64,000 nt of DNA from Desulfitobacterium chlororespirans DSM 11544 (lineage in GTDB: Bacteria > Bacillota > Desulfitobacteriia > Desulfitobacteriales > Desulfitobacteriaceae), in assembly GCF_900143285.1 (NCBI RefSeq), contig NZ_FRDN01000006.1:1-64000 (forward strand), in the 5' to 3' direction. Shown here one piece after another: positions 8,677-18,279 of the stretch. The notes below the pieces were generated by a model. The model had not been told where the DNA came from. It saw only the letters and a program-made list of their open reading frames with translations, and did not search any database. Within the stretch, counting starts at the first letter, position 1. Every line of letters begins with the position of its first letter. Both the position numbers and the translations under genes were made by a program.

Positions 8677-8725
8677 TTGACGACATGACACTCCTGTCAT
8701 ATTATAAAAGTGACAGGAGTGTCAT
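8677..8725 (+). promoter_or_regulatory. tetR operon promoter with duplicated operator
   Basis: -35 TTGACG (8677-8682), 17-bp spacer, -10 TATTAT (8700-8705). A perfect 15-bp inverted repeat (ATGACACTCCTGTCA at 8685-8699 and TGACAGGAGTGTCAT at 8711-8725) brackets the -10 box. Each arm is itself a TGACA-N4-TGTCA operator. Binding of a dimer at either site would cover the promoter, so autorepression by the TetR protein at 8780 is likely. Confidence 0.7.
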
Positions 8726-8779
8726 CTTTTGTAACTATCCCACATAGGGAATAGTAGGTCAGCGAAAGGAGAGGGTTCT

Positions 8780-9433
8780 TTGCCTACACAAACCTTTTTT
8801 AATCTGCCTGAAGAAAAAAGAAACCGCATCCTGGAGGCCGCTACCCAGGAATTTGCTGCTTATGCCTTTGACCAGGCCAGCATTGCCCGCATCATTGAGC
8901 AGGCGGGGATTCCCCGGGGCAGCTTCTATCAGTATTTTGAAAATCTCAAGGACTTATACAAGCATATTTTTAACCTTGCTGTGGAGAAGAAGCTCCTCTA
9001 TTTTGATGCCAAAGTCCCCGACCTGCATGGGGATGGCTTTGAGTTTTTCTCCACCTTACAGAGGCTTTTCGCAGTAGGCTTGGAGTTTGCTCAGGATCAT
9101 CCCGAACTTTTGGCCCTTGGTGATCGGTTTATTAAAGAAAGCAACCTCCAGCTGCGCAAAGAAGTGATGGCTGAACAAGCCTCTAAAACCACCGGCTTTT
9201 ACAGAGCTATGCTGCAGCGGGGTTTCGAACTGGGGCAGCTGGATCCTGCCGTGGATTACACAACTGCACTTTTCTTTATGCGTGGAATGCATACTGCATT
9301 GACCGATGCTTATCTGGCTTTGGGCCCAAGCGATCAAAACCAATTCTTCGAAGATGAATCCTATCAGGAGACCATCCATAAGGTTCTTTATCTCCTTGCC
9401 CATGGTTTGAAAGCTAAGGAGGCGATACCGTGA
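8780..9433 (+). CDS. TetR/AcrR family transcriptional regulator
   Basis: A 217-residue regulator. The N-terminal TetR helix-turn-helix is visible as ILEAATQEFAAYAFDQASIA then IIEQAGIPRGSFYQYFENLKDLYKHIF; the C-terminal ligand domain is divergent. TTG start, preceded by AAAGGAGAGGG. It is the first gene of an operon with an ABC ATPase, an FtsX permease and an adaptor, and overlaps the ATPase start by 4 bases. The paired TGACA-N4-TGTCA sites in its promoter are the expected operator. It likely senses a compound exported by the operon. Confidence 0.9.
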   Translation: MPTQTFFNLPEEKRNRILEAATQEFAAYAFDQASIARIIEQAGIPRGSFYQYFENLKDLYKHIFNLAVEKKLLYFDAKVPDLHGDGFEFFSTLQRLFAVGLEFAQDHPELLALGDRFIKESNLQLRKEVMAEQASKTTGFYRAMLQRGFELGQLDPAVDYTTALFFMRGMHTALTDAYLALGPSDQNQFFEDESYQETIHKVLYLLAHGLKAKEAIP

Positions 9434-10134
9434 CGCTTTTGCTTGAAGGAAAAGGTGTCCGCAAGGTGTATCAAACGGGAGAGATTGAATTGGAGGTCCT
9501 GAAAGGGCTGGATTTTCAAATCTTCGCCGCTGAATTCATCGTGATCCTCGGCCAAAGCGGCTCCGGGAAAACCACCCTCCTCAATATTATCGGCGGTATG
9601 ACTCCGCCTACCGCCGGGGAGCTGTATTACCGGGGGCAGCCTTTGCATGAGGCCAGTGACACGGAGCTGACTCTTTACCGGCGTCAGGCCGTGGGGTTTG
9701 TCTTCCAGCATTACAATCTGATGCCCAACCTGACCGCCTTTGAAAACATTTGGCTGGCCGCCGAAATCGCTGAAGACCCTCTGTCTGTGGATGAAGTCCT
9801 TCGGGACGTGGGGCTGGAGCCCTGGGCGGAGCATTTTCCTTCCCAGCTCTCCGGCGGGCAGCAGCAACGGGTGGCCATTGCCCGGGCTATCGTTAAGAAT
9901 CCTGCCTTGCTGCTTTGTGATGAACCTACCGGTGCTTTGGATATTCAAACGGGTATTCAGGTGTTGAAAGCTTTACAAAAACTTAACCGGGATTACCAGA
10001 AAACGATTATTATCATTACCCATAACGGGGAGATTGCCAAGATGGCTGATCGTGTGTTTTTTATCAAGGATGGGATGCTGGAAAAAATCCAGATCAATGA
10101 GCATCCTCTCCAGCCGGAGGAACTTTTATGGTAG
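9430..10134 (+). CDS. ABC transporter ATP-binding protein, MacB/LolD type
   Basis: A 234-residue ATPase of the LolD/MacB class: Walker [14 protein letters not shown]-loop [17 protein letters not shown], signature [15 protein letters not shown], Walker [13 protein letters not shown], and switch His in [10 protein letters not shown]. Starts at a GTG overlapping tetR and overlaps the permease gene by 7 bases, so translational coupling is likely. It should energise the FtsX-type permease at 10128 for mechanotransmission or efflux rather than import. Confidence 0.93.
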   Translation: MTLLLEGKGVRKVYQTGEIELEVLKGLDFQIFAAEFIVILGQSGSGKTTLLNIIGGMTPPTAGELYYRGQPLHEASDTELTLYRRQAVGFVFQHYNLMPNLTAFENIWLAAEIAEDPLSVDEVLRDVGLEPWAEHFPSQLSGGQQQRVAIARAIVKNPALLLCDEPTGALDIQTGIQVLKALQKLNRDYQKTIIIITHNGEIAKMADRVFFIKDGMLEKIQINEHPLQPEELLW

Positions 10135-12506
10135 TGCTGAGAAAGAAACTGTTCCGGGAAATCCAAGCCAACAAAGGGGTCTATCTGGCCTGCATTGTGG
10201 TGATCATCATCGGGCTTCTTTCTTATACCTCCATGTCCATCGTTCTGGAAAATTTAGAACGGGCGCAAAGCAAGTTTTATGCCGATACCCACTTTGCCGA
10301 TGGTTTCATTAAAGTCACCGGCTATCCTGAAAGTCAGGTGAAAAAGCTGGCTCAGCTGGAGGGGCTGGCTGATGCGGAGGGACGAATCGTCAAGGATGCC
10401 CGGCTTTTTGAAGAGCAATCCGACAGCAACCGTTCCCTGCGCCTGGTTTCCATGGGATTTGAAACGCCGCCGGAGCTGAATCAGATTCTGCTCTTCAGCG
10501 GCCGTTTTCCAGTGGACAGCTCCTTGGAGATCCTGGTGGATCCCAAATTCTTTGCTGCCAATGAACTGGCACTGGGGGATCAACTCACCCTGATTCTGGA
10601 AGGGAAGCGTTCCACCTTCACTGTGGTGGGAACTGCCCAAAGCCCTGAATTCATCTATGCTATGCGCTCCGCTCAGGATCTTTATCCTGATCCCCAGACC
10701 TTTGGCATGGCTTATCTTCCCTACACTTCCCTCAAGAGCTTAGTCAAGGAGTCCGGCCAGGTCAATGACATCGTCTTCTCCCTGGAGCCGGACACCAAGT
10801 TTGAGGATGTTAAAGCGCTCCTGGAGGAGGAACTTAAGCCCTACGGTCTCCAAAGCATCTTCCCCCGCAAGGATCAAACCAGCCACGCCATCCTCGAAGG
10901 GGAGCTGAACAGCCTGCGCAGTATGGCCCAGGCTTTGCCCATGGTCTTTCTGGGGGTTTCCAGCATTATTCTCTATACCATGCTGCGCCGCCTCATTGAA
11001 CAACAACGGGGGAGCATCGGCACTTTAAAGGCTTTCGGCTTTACCAATCAGGAAATCGTCCTTCATTATTTATCTTATCCCCTCCTGATTGGCGGGATGG
11101 GAGGATTGTTGGGAGGGCTGTCCGGGATTGCCCTTTCTTTTCCCTTAACGGCTCTCTATGAAGAATTTTTTGCTCTGCCTGGTTTGGAAAGCACCTTTTC
11201 CTGGAAATATCTCTTTTTAGGGATCGCTCTTGCCCTGATTTTCAGTTTGCTTAGTGGCATTAAAGGCAGCCTGGACATCCTCCGCCTGGATCCGGCCGAG
11301 GCCATGCGTCCCGCGGCTCCAGGCTCAGCCAGGAAAACACCTCTGGAGAAACTGCCCAGGCTGTGGCGCTCCTTCGCTTCCCAAACCCAGATGGGGATCC
11401 GCAATGTTTTTCGTGCCCCTGTGCGCAGCGCTTTTACTGTGGTGGGCATGGCGGTGGTCTTCAGCTTAATGACTGTTTCCTGGTCCATGGAAAATATGAT
11501 CGATAAACTCACGACCTTTCAATTCCAACAGGTGCAAACCTATGATGTGAAGATTGCTTTAAACAGTCCCGCCTCTGCCCGCTCCCTTCAGTATTCACTG
11601 GCCCATGAGCCGGGCGTCACCGAGCTGGAACCCCTTTTAGAAATCCCGGCTACCCTGCAGCATCAATGGCATAAGAAAGAAGTGGCTGTCTTAGGCCTCT
11701 CCCCGGATTCCACCCTTTATCATGTGCTTGATCAACAAGGCCATAAAGTCCCCCTGCCCTCTGATGGGATCCTGCTCTCCCAACGCTTGGCTCAGCTCCT
11801 GCAGGTGCAGGCGGGGGACTCCATTCAAGTGAAAAGCTCCCTCAGCCGTGAGTTGGTTGCCGAACAAGAGGAAACCCTGATTGTCAGAGGAGTCATCCCC
11901 CAATATATAGGGCTTAATGCTTTTATGGACATTGGTGCCCTGCAGAACTTTTTGCAGCAAGGGGAGATCGCCACGTCCATGCTCATCGGGATGAATGAAG
12001 AAGATGTCTCCGCCTTGAAAAGCAAGTACCGGGATGCCGGTCAAGTGGGTTCCATCGAATCCGCCAAAGAAAGCTTAGCCAAAATTGAGGAAATGATGGG
12101 CTCCTATGGCTTTACTATCTACTTTCTGGCCATCCTGGCCGGCATTGCCGGCTTCGCCCTGATTTATAATTCCAGCATTATCTCTCTTTCGGAAAGGCAG
12201 CGGGAGCTGGCCTCCTTGCGGGTTCTCGGTATGACACCCAAGGAAGTTCTCAAAGTGATCACCTCGGAGCAGTGGCTGTTAACCCTCCTCGGCGTTCTCC
12301 TGGGGATCCCCCTTTCTTTCGCTCTCTCCCAAGCGATGGGGCAATCCTTGAACTCCGATCTGTACACCCTCCCCACGGAAGTTCCTCTCTCGGCTCTGGG
12401 CGGTGCAGTGCTGGGAACGGCATTGTCCGTATGGTTTGCCCAAACACGGGCTTACCGGAAGATTGTCGCCATGCCTTTTGTGGAGATTTTAGCTACGAAA
12501 GAGTAA
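10128..12506 (+). CDS. FtsX-like ABC permease (MacB-type)
   Basis: A 792-residue membrane protein with an N-terminal membrane anchor, an extracytoplasmic domain, an FtsX core near residues 270-390 (LGVSSIILYTMLRRLIEQQRG, then GTLKAFGFTNQEIVLHYL), a second anchor and domain, and a C-terminal FtsX core (GIAGFALIYNSSIISLSERQREL, then SLRVLGMTPKEVLKVI). The two-module layout, about twice MacB length, is common in Firmicute exporters. It partners with the ATPase at 9430 and the adaptor at 12563. The substrate is unknown; antimicrobial peptides or amphiphilic drugs are typical for the class. Confidence 0.9.
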   Translation: MVVLRKKLFREIQANKGVYLACIVVIIIGLLSYTSMSIVLENLERAQSKFYADTHFADGFIKVTGYPESQVKKLAQLEGLADAEGRIVKDARLFEEQSDSNRSLRLVSMGFETPPELNQILLFSGRFPVDSSLEILVDPKFFAANELALGDQLTLILEGKRSTFTVVGTAQSPEFIYAMRSAQDLYPDPQTFGMAYLPYTSLKSLVKESGQVNDIVFSLEPDTKFEDVKALLEEELKPYGLQSIFPRKDQTSHAILEGELNSLRSMAQALPMVFLGVSSIILYTMLRRLIEQQRGSIGTLKAFGFTNQEIVLHYLSYPLLIGGMGGLLGGLSGIALSFPLTALYEEFFALPGLESTFSWKYLFLGIALALIFSLLSGIKGSLDILRLDPAEAMRPAAPGSARKTPLEKLPRLWRSFASQTQMGIRNVFRAPVRSAFTVVGMAVVFSLMTVSWSMENMIDKLTTFQFQQVQTYDVKIALNSPASARSLQYSLAHEPGVTELEPLLEIPATLQHQWHKKEVAVLGLSPDSTLYHVLDQQGHKVPLPSDGILLSQRLAQLLQVQAGDSIQVKSSLSRELVAEQEETLIVRGVIPQYIGLNAFMDIGALQNFLQQGEIATSMLIGMNEEDVSALKSKYRDAGQVGSIESAKESLAKIEEMMGSYGFTIYFLAILAGIAGFALIYNSSIISLSERQRELASLRVLGMTPKEVLKVITSEQWLLTLLGVLLGIPLSFALSQAMGQSLNSDLYTLPTEVPLSALGGAVLGTALSVWFAQTRAYRKIVAMPFVEILATKE

Positions 12507-12562
12507 CTCCTCCCCGTGGGGCGGCTCAACTCAAACTTAACTCTAATTAAGGAGGTCTTCCT

Positions 12563-13891
12563 ATGTCTGTTGAACCATCTTCAGCCAAGGGCTTTCCTTT
12601 CTCCTTCTTCAGGAAGGGCCGGATGCCAGGAACCAAAAAAAACAACCAGAAAAATACCCGTAAGCGCAGGGTCATCATCTACGGAATCATTGCCGTCCTT
12701 GTTCTCGCCTCCGTGCTGGCTTCGAGCCTTAAGCCCCTTGCAGGAACCGTGCTCACTGTGGAGCCCAAGGAATTTGTCCGGGGATTTACGGAAGAGGGGC
12801 AGGTTTTGGCGGCCCAGGAATGGCCTCTGTACACTTCTGTGGATGGAAAAGTCATGGCTGTTCATGTCCGGAACGGCGATTCCGTGAGCAAAGGACAGCC
12901 CTTGCTGGAACTGGATACCACCGATTTGGTTTATCAGTTGACTGCTTTAAAGGCACAGCTGCAAAGCGTGGAAGGCCAGCATCTCCAAACAACCGGCGAT
13001 CCCATCAAAGCCTTGGTACAGCAGCAAACCCTGCTCATTGAACAAGCTGAACGGGATGCGCAGGCTCTTGAGCAAAGCCACAGCCGGATGAAGGCTCTCT
13101 ATGACGCGGGGGCAATTCCCCTGACCCAATATGAAGAAGCCCGGCTTCAGGCTGAAAAAGCCCGGAACTTTTTAGAGCAACAGAAAGCTGCGCTGGCCTT
13201 GCTCTACGAGCAGCAATCCCTGCCCGGGACCGAACAGATCTATGCCGGCCAAAAAGATGCACTGCAAGCACAGATCAGCCAACTGGAGGATCGGATTGGC
13301 AAAGCTAAGGTTACGGCCCCGGAAAACGGTCTGATTAAAGATGCTCATCTCAAAGAAGGAGAATTTGCCGCCGCCGGCCAACTTCTCTTGAATGTCTTTG
13401 CCCTTAAAGGCTACAAGGCGGAAGGCTATATCTTAGCCAAGGAAGCTCCCTCCCTTAAGGCCGGAGATTCTGTGGAGATCATTCTGGATACTAATTCCGG
13501 GGATCAAATTCTCAGCGGGGACATCGAAAGTGTGGAACCCTCAGCCGTGGAGCGCATTTCTCCCCTGGGGTTGAAAGAAAACCGGGTTAAAGTAACCGTC
13601 TTTCTCCACAGCGAATCAACCGTGATTATTGGCAGCACGGTAGATATTAAATTTATCACTCACCGAGCAGAGGCTCAGCTTATGATCCCCAAAACCGCTC
13701 TTTTCCCCTATGAAAACGGGGAAGCGGTCTGGGCTGTTGATGAGGGTAAAGCCCGGATCCGGCCGGTGGTTAAGGGGATGGAAAACGACAAGGAAGTCAT
13801 TATCCTGGAAGGGCTTACATCAGGGGAGCAGATACTTTTGGATACCGATCTGGCCGGACTTAAGGAAGGCAAAAAGATCAAGGCTCTGTAA
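12563..13891 (+). CDS. HlyD/RND-type periplasmic adaptor (membrane fusion) subunit
   Basis: A 442-residue adaptor with one N-terminal membrane segment (residues about 33-52), a biotinyl-lipoyl-like half (GKVMAVHVRNGDSVSKGQPLLEL), a coiled-coil hairpin rich in Gln/Ala/Glu, a second lipoyl half (KVTAPENGLIKDAHLKEGEF) and a beta-barrel C-terminus. AAGGAGG precedes the ATG. It is the last gene of the tetR-ABC-FtsX operon and is followed by a terminator. In a Gram-positive envelope such adaptors extend the exporter through the wall. Confidence 0.9.
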   Translation: MSVEPSSAKGFPFSFFRKGRMPGTKKNNQKNTRKRRVIIYGIIAVLVLASVLASSLKPLAGTVLTVEPKEFVRGFTEEGQVLAAQEWPLYTSVDGKVMAVHVRNGDSVSKGQPLLELDTTDLVYQLTALKAQLQSVEGQHLQTTGDPIKALVQQQTLLIEQAERDAQALEQSHSRMKALYDAGAIPLTQYEEARLQAEKARNFLEQQKAALALLYEQQSLPGTEQIYAGQKDALQAQISQLEDRIGKAKVTAPENGLIKDAHLKEGEFAAAGQLLLNVFALKGYKAEGYILAKEAPSLKAGDSVEIILDTNSGDQILSGDIESVEPSAVERISPLGLKENRVKVTVFLHSESTVIIGSTVDIKFITHRAEAQLMIPKTALFPYENGEAVWAVDEGKARIRPVVKGMENDKEVIILEGLTSGEQILLDTDLAGLKEGKKIKAL

Positions 13892-13930
13892 ATGAGACTT
13901 CCTTCAGCGGTAGATTCGACTCCCGCCGTC

Positions 13931-13987
13931 TAACTCAGAAAAAGGTATACTTTTCCGCCAAGAGGAAGGTATGCCTTTTTTGAGTTA
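13931..13987 (+). terminator. Long-stem intrinsic terminator after the efflux operon
   Basis: TAACTCA...TGAGTTA and AAAAAGGTATAC...GTATGCCTTTTTT pair over about 20 bp. A closely related hairpin, sharing TTCCGCCAAG in the loop, occurs at 15048. Confidence 0.75.
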
Positions 13988-14075
13988 GAAAAACATGGTA
14001 TTGTAATATAAATCCTACTGTTTCATGCAGATAATCTGGAATTTATAGGATGAAATAAGAAATGGAGTGAGGACT

Positions 14076-14975
14076 ATGATAGAGATACCTCTTTATGATA
14101 CTTTCTCAAAGATTGAACCAATTATTAAGGGTATGTCAGGAGATAAAAAATACTATATTGAAACTGTTGAAGGAAAACATTTTCTGCTTCGTATTGCGGA
14201 TTTCTCTGAGTATTCTCAAAAAGAAGTTGAATTTGAGGTCATGAAACATTTGGTTGCACGGGGTGTTCCAATGCCCTCCCCAATTGATTTTGGTACTTGT
14301 AATAATAGCAAATGTGTGTATACGTTGCTCAGTTGGGTTGATGGAGTTGAGGTTGAAGCTATTTTGCCCGCCTTATCCAAGGCAGAACAATATACGCTGG
14401 GGATTGAGGCGGGTGAAATTCTTCGAAAAATTCATACGCATTCTTCACCAGATATTGCTGATAATTGGGCCGAACGATACTATTCTGTAATTAATCCAAG
14501 ATTGAAAGCCTTTCGCTCTGAGGGTATTCCTTTTGTCGGAGATACTATTATTTTGAATTATCTCGAAAGCAATGGAGTTTTACTAAACAATCGGCCCCAG
14601 TGTCATCATCATGGTGATTACCATATGGGTAATATGATACACTCTGACACTGGGCGATTATCAATTATTGATTGGCATACTGTTGACTTTAATAATTGTG
14701 GAGACCCATGGTATGAGTTTAATCGTATAGGTATAGAGTTTCCGGCATTTGCGTCAGGTCAAATTGATGGTTATTTTGACCATAAAATACCAGAGAAATT
14801 TTGGAGTCTATTAGCTTATTATCTTGCAGCAAGCGCCATAACTTCTATTGTATGGGCAAAATATTTTGCCCCTGAAAGAATACAAGATATATTAAAGTTA
14901 AATACAGACATACTGCGTTGGTTTGATGATATGAAAAATCCTGTTCCAACATGGTACCTCAATGATTTCTCTTAA
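14076..14975 (+). CDS. Aminoglycoside phosphotransferase (APH/ChoK-fold) family protein
   Basis: A soluble kinase-fold protein of 299 residues. Catalytic motif HHHGDYHMGNMI and metal motif SIIDWHTVDFNN are both present, so it should be active. The family covers antibiotic, choline, homoserine and other small-molecule kinases; the substrate cannot be told. ATG 14076 is used because GGAGTGAGG is directly upstream. The gene is markedly more AT-rich than the efflux operon before it and belongs with the next two genes to a probable acquired block. Confidence 0.85.
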   Translation: MIEIPLYDTFSKIEPIIKGMSGDKKYYIETVEGKHFLLRIADFSEYSQKEVEFEVMKHLVARGVPMPSPIDFGTCNNSKCVYTLLSWVDGVEVEAILPALSKAEQYTLGIEAGEILRKIHTHSSPDIADNWAERYYSVINPRLKAFRSEGIPFVGDTIILNYLESNGVLLNNRPQCHHHGDYHMGNMIHSDTGRLSIIDWHTVDFNNCGDPWYEFNRIGIEFPAFASGQIDGYFDHKIPEKFWSLLAYYLAASAITSIVWAKYFAPERIQDILKLNTDILRWFDDMKNPVPTWYLNDFS

Positions 14976-15047
14976 TTGCAGAGTGATATATTAAATTACC
15001 TTCTTATAATTTCTTGGCTCACAAAACCTTTTTCCCACTATTACTCC

Positions 15048-15088
15048 AGAAAGACATATCTTCCGCCAAGGGGAAGGTATGTCTTTCT
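15048..15088 (+). terminator. Intrinsic terminator after the APH-like gene
   Basis: Stem AGAAAGACATATCTTCC (15048-15064) / GGAAGGTATGTCTTTCT (15072-15088), nearly perfect, with a T-rich tail. Confidence 0.75.
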
Positions 15089-15192
15089 TTATGCATAAAA
15101 AACATAGTATTATTGTCGTAACGGTCATAGCAACCGTTTTCGAGGAGAGGGAATCAAATGTGATTATTTATATTATGTGAGGTTAACATATT

Positions 15193-15843
15193 ATGAAGGA
15201 TATCGTTTATGAATGGTATGGGGATAGGAAAAACGTAGATGAAATGGTTCATTGGAGTAAAGGAAAACTCAAGAAATGGGAGCAGGCGGTCGCTGAATTT
15301 TTTCCCCCAAAAGCAAAAATTCTTGATGTTGGATGTGGAATGGGAAGAGAGGCATTTGCACTTTCTGACATGGGATTTTCTATTATGGGCATTGATATTT
15401 CGGAAGAAGTTATTAAACAAGTCATGCAATTATCTTTGCAAAACTGTTATGATATTCCGTTCTCGATTTATGATGGGCATACGTTGCCATTTGACGACGC
15501 TTCATTCGACGTGATAATTATATGGGCGCAGACTTTTGGCATAATGTATGGGGATACATATAAGAGCGACTTCCTGAATGAGTGCAAACGGGTTCTTAAG
15601 AAAGACGGCTTGCTAAGTTTCTCCGGTCATGATTACAGATATGCGCTGGAACATTATAAACACTATACAAATGGCAGGAGGTTTTATCCATACGCTAATG
15701 CCGAAATTTATTGGGAAACATTCTTACCCGAAGAACTTACAAGTTATGCTGAAAATGCAGGATTTTCGGTTATGCTTTATGGACAGGGAGAAATATATAA
15801 GCCTGAAGATGGAATAGTGTTGCATTGCTTGTGTAGAAAATGA
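15193..15843 (+). CDS. Class I SAM-dependent methyltransferase
   Basis: A 216-residue Rossmann-fold methyltransferase: motif I ILDVGCGMGREAFAL near 48-62, the acidic end of strand 2 in IMGIDISEEVI, and motif post-I/II as FDDASFDVIIIWAQTFG. The methyl acceptor is unknown (Methyltransf_11/25 type). It is AT-rich, and its neighbours are an APH-like kinase and a GNAT acetyltransferase. All three families include resistance enzymes, but no specific resistance can be claimed. Confidence 0.85.
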   Translation: MKDIVYEWYGDRKNVDEMVHWSKGKLKKWEQAVAEFFPPKAKILDVGCGMGREAFALSDMGFSIMGIDISEEVIKQVMQLSLQNCYDIPFSIYDGHTLPFDDASFDVIIIWAQTFGIMYGDTYKSDFLNECKRVLKKDGLLSFSGHDYRYALEHYKHYTNGRRFYPYANAEIYWETFLPEELTSYAENAGFSVMLYGQGEIYKPEDGIVLHCLCRK

Positions 15844-15867
15844 GTAAAATTAAGGAGAAAATTTTTT

Positions 15868-15936
15868 TACGCTATAACTGCGATAAAACAGCGATAGGCT
15901 TCATGTCTGTTGCTGTTTTATCGCAGTTATAGTGTA
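15868..15936. repeat. Near-perfect 25-bp inverted repeat
   Basis: CTATAACTGCGATAAAACAG begins the left arm (15868-15892) and its complement occupies 15912-15936; 24 of 25 positions pair, with a 19-base loop. It sits between the methyltransferase and GNAT genes. Without a T run it is a poor terminator and looks more like a mobile-element or recombination remnant. Confidence 0.65.
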
Positions 15937-15962
15937 CTAATGAAACGCAATCTATTATCGAA

Positions 15963-16015
15963 AAGAAGTTGATGCATAGTTGATTCCTAAAGGAGAGTCA
16001 ACTTCTTTCTTTTTA
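15963..16015 (+). terminator. Hairpin with T-rich tail upstream of the GNAT gene
   Basis: AAGAAGTTGA (15963-15972) pairs with TCAACTTCTT (15998-16007), followed by TCTTTTTATT. Confidence 0.55.
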
Positions 16016-16051
16016 TTATGATAAAGTAATAGTTGAATGGGGGGAACATTC

Positions 16052-16588
16052 ATGGCTGAGAAAGGGTTTGCGATTAAAACTGAACGCCTTATCTTAAGAC
16101 CCTTAGAGCGAAATGATTTAGATACTGCACATGAATATGCAGGCGATGTAGAAAATACGAAATATATGATTCATCTTCCAAACAACACGATAAAAGAAAC
16201 TGAGCAGTTTTTACAAAGAATAGCTGCCGAATGGGAGAAAGACAATCCATCCTTTTATGAATATGCAATTATTCTCGGCGGGAAACATATTGGTGCTGTT
16301 TCAGTATATCTTGATGAAAGCAGACAAGAAGGTGAACTTGGCTGGTTAATCAGTAAAATGCATCAGGGAAATGGTTATGGGACTGAGGCAGCAAAAGCGG
16401 TTCTCGATTGGGCAATAAATGAGTTAAAAGTCAAAAAGATTGTGGCTTACTGTGATTATCGAAACGAGCCGTCTTTTCATGTTATGCACAAGATTGGACT
16501 ATGCCTTGAAAGAGACGACGGCACGAGACGTTATAAAGGCAGTGATATCGATATACCAGAGCTTATGTACTCGCTGACAGTTGAATAA
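16052..16588 (+). CDS. GNAT family N-acetyltransferase (RimJ/RimL type)
   Basis: A 178-residue acetyltransferase of the Acetyltransf_3 class: TERLILRPLERNDLD near the start, the acetyl-CoA loop QGNGYGTEAAKAVLDWAI, then NEPSFHVMHKIGL. The ATG at 16052 is preferred over 16037 because GGGGGGA lies about 6 bases upstream of it. AT-rich like the two genes before. Its 3' end lies 55 bp from the convergent glycerol kinase gene. The substrate is unknown (N-terminal amines, ribosomal proteins or drugs are possible). Confidence 0.87.
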   Translation: MAEKGFAIKTERLILRPLERNDLDTAHEYAGDVENTKYMIHLPNNTIKETEQFLQRIAAEWEKDNPSFYEYAIILGGKHIGAVSVYLDESRQEGELGWLISKMHQGNGYGTEAAKAVLDWAINELKVKKIVAYCDYRNEPSFHVMHKIGLCLERDDGTRRYKGSDIDIPELMYSLTVE

Positions 16589-16643
16589 ATGGATCGTTGA
16601 AAAAAGAAGTTAATAAGATACTTTGGAATATTTTTTCCCATTA

Positions 16644-18212
<1,569 letters not shown>

Positions 18213-18233
18213 CTAAACCAAAGGCCTGAAAAG

Positions 18234-18270
18234 AAAAATACCAAGGGGGTTCTTTTTTAACACCCCTTGG
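18234..18270 (-). terminator. Intrinsic terminator after the terpene cyclase gene
   Basis: CCAAGGGG / CCCCTTGG stem followed on the minus strand by TATTTTTCTTTT. Confidence 0.65.
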
Positions 18271-18279
18271 CTTTTACAT

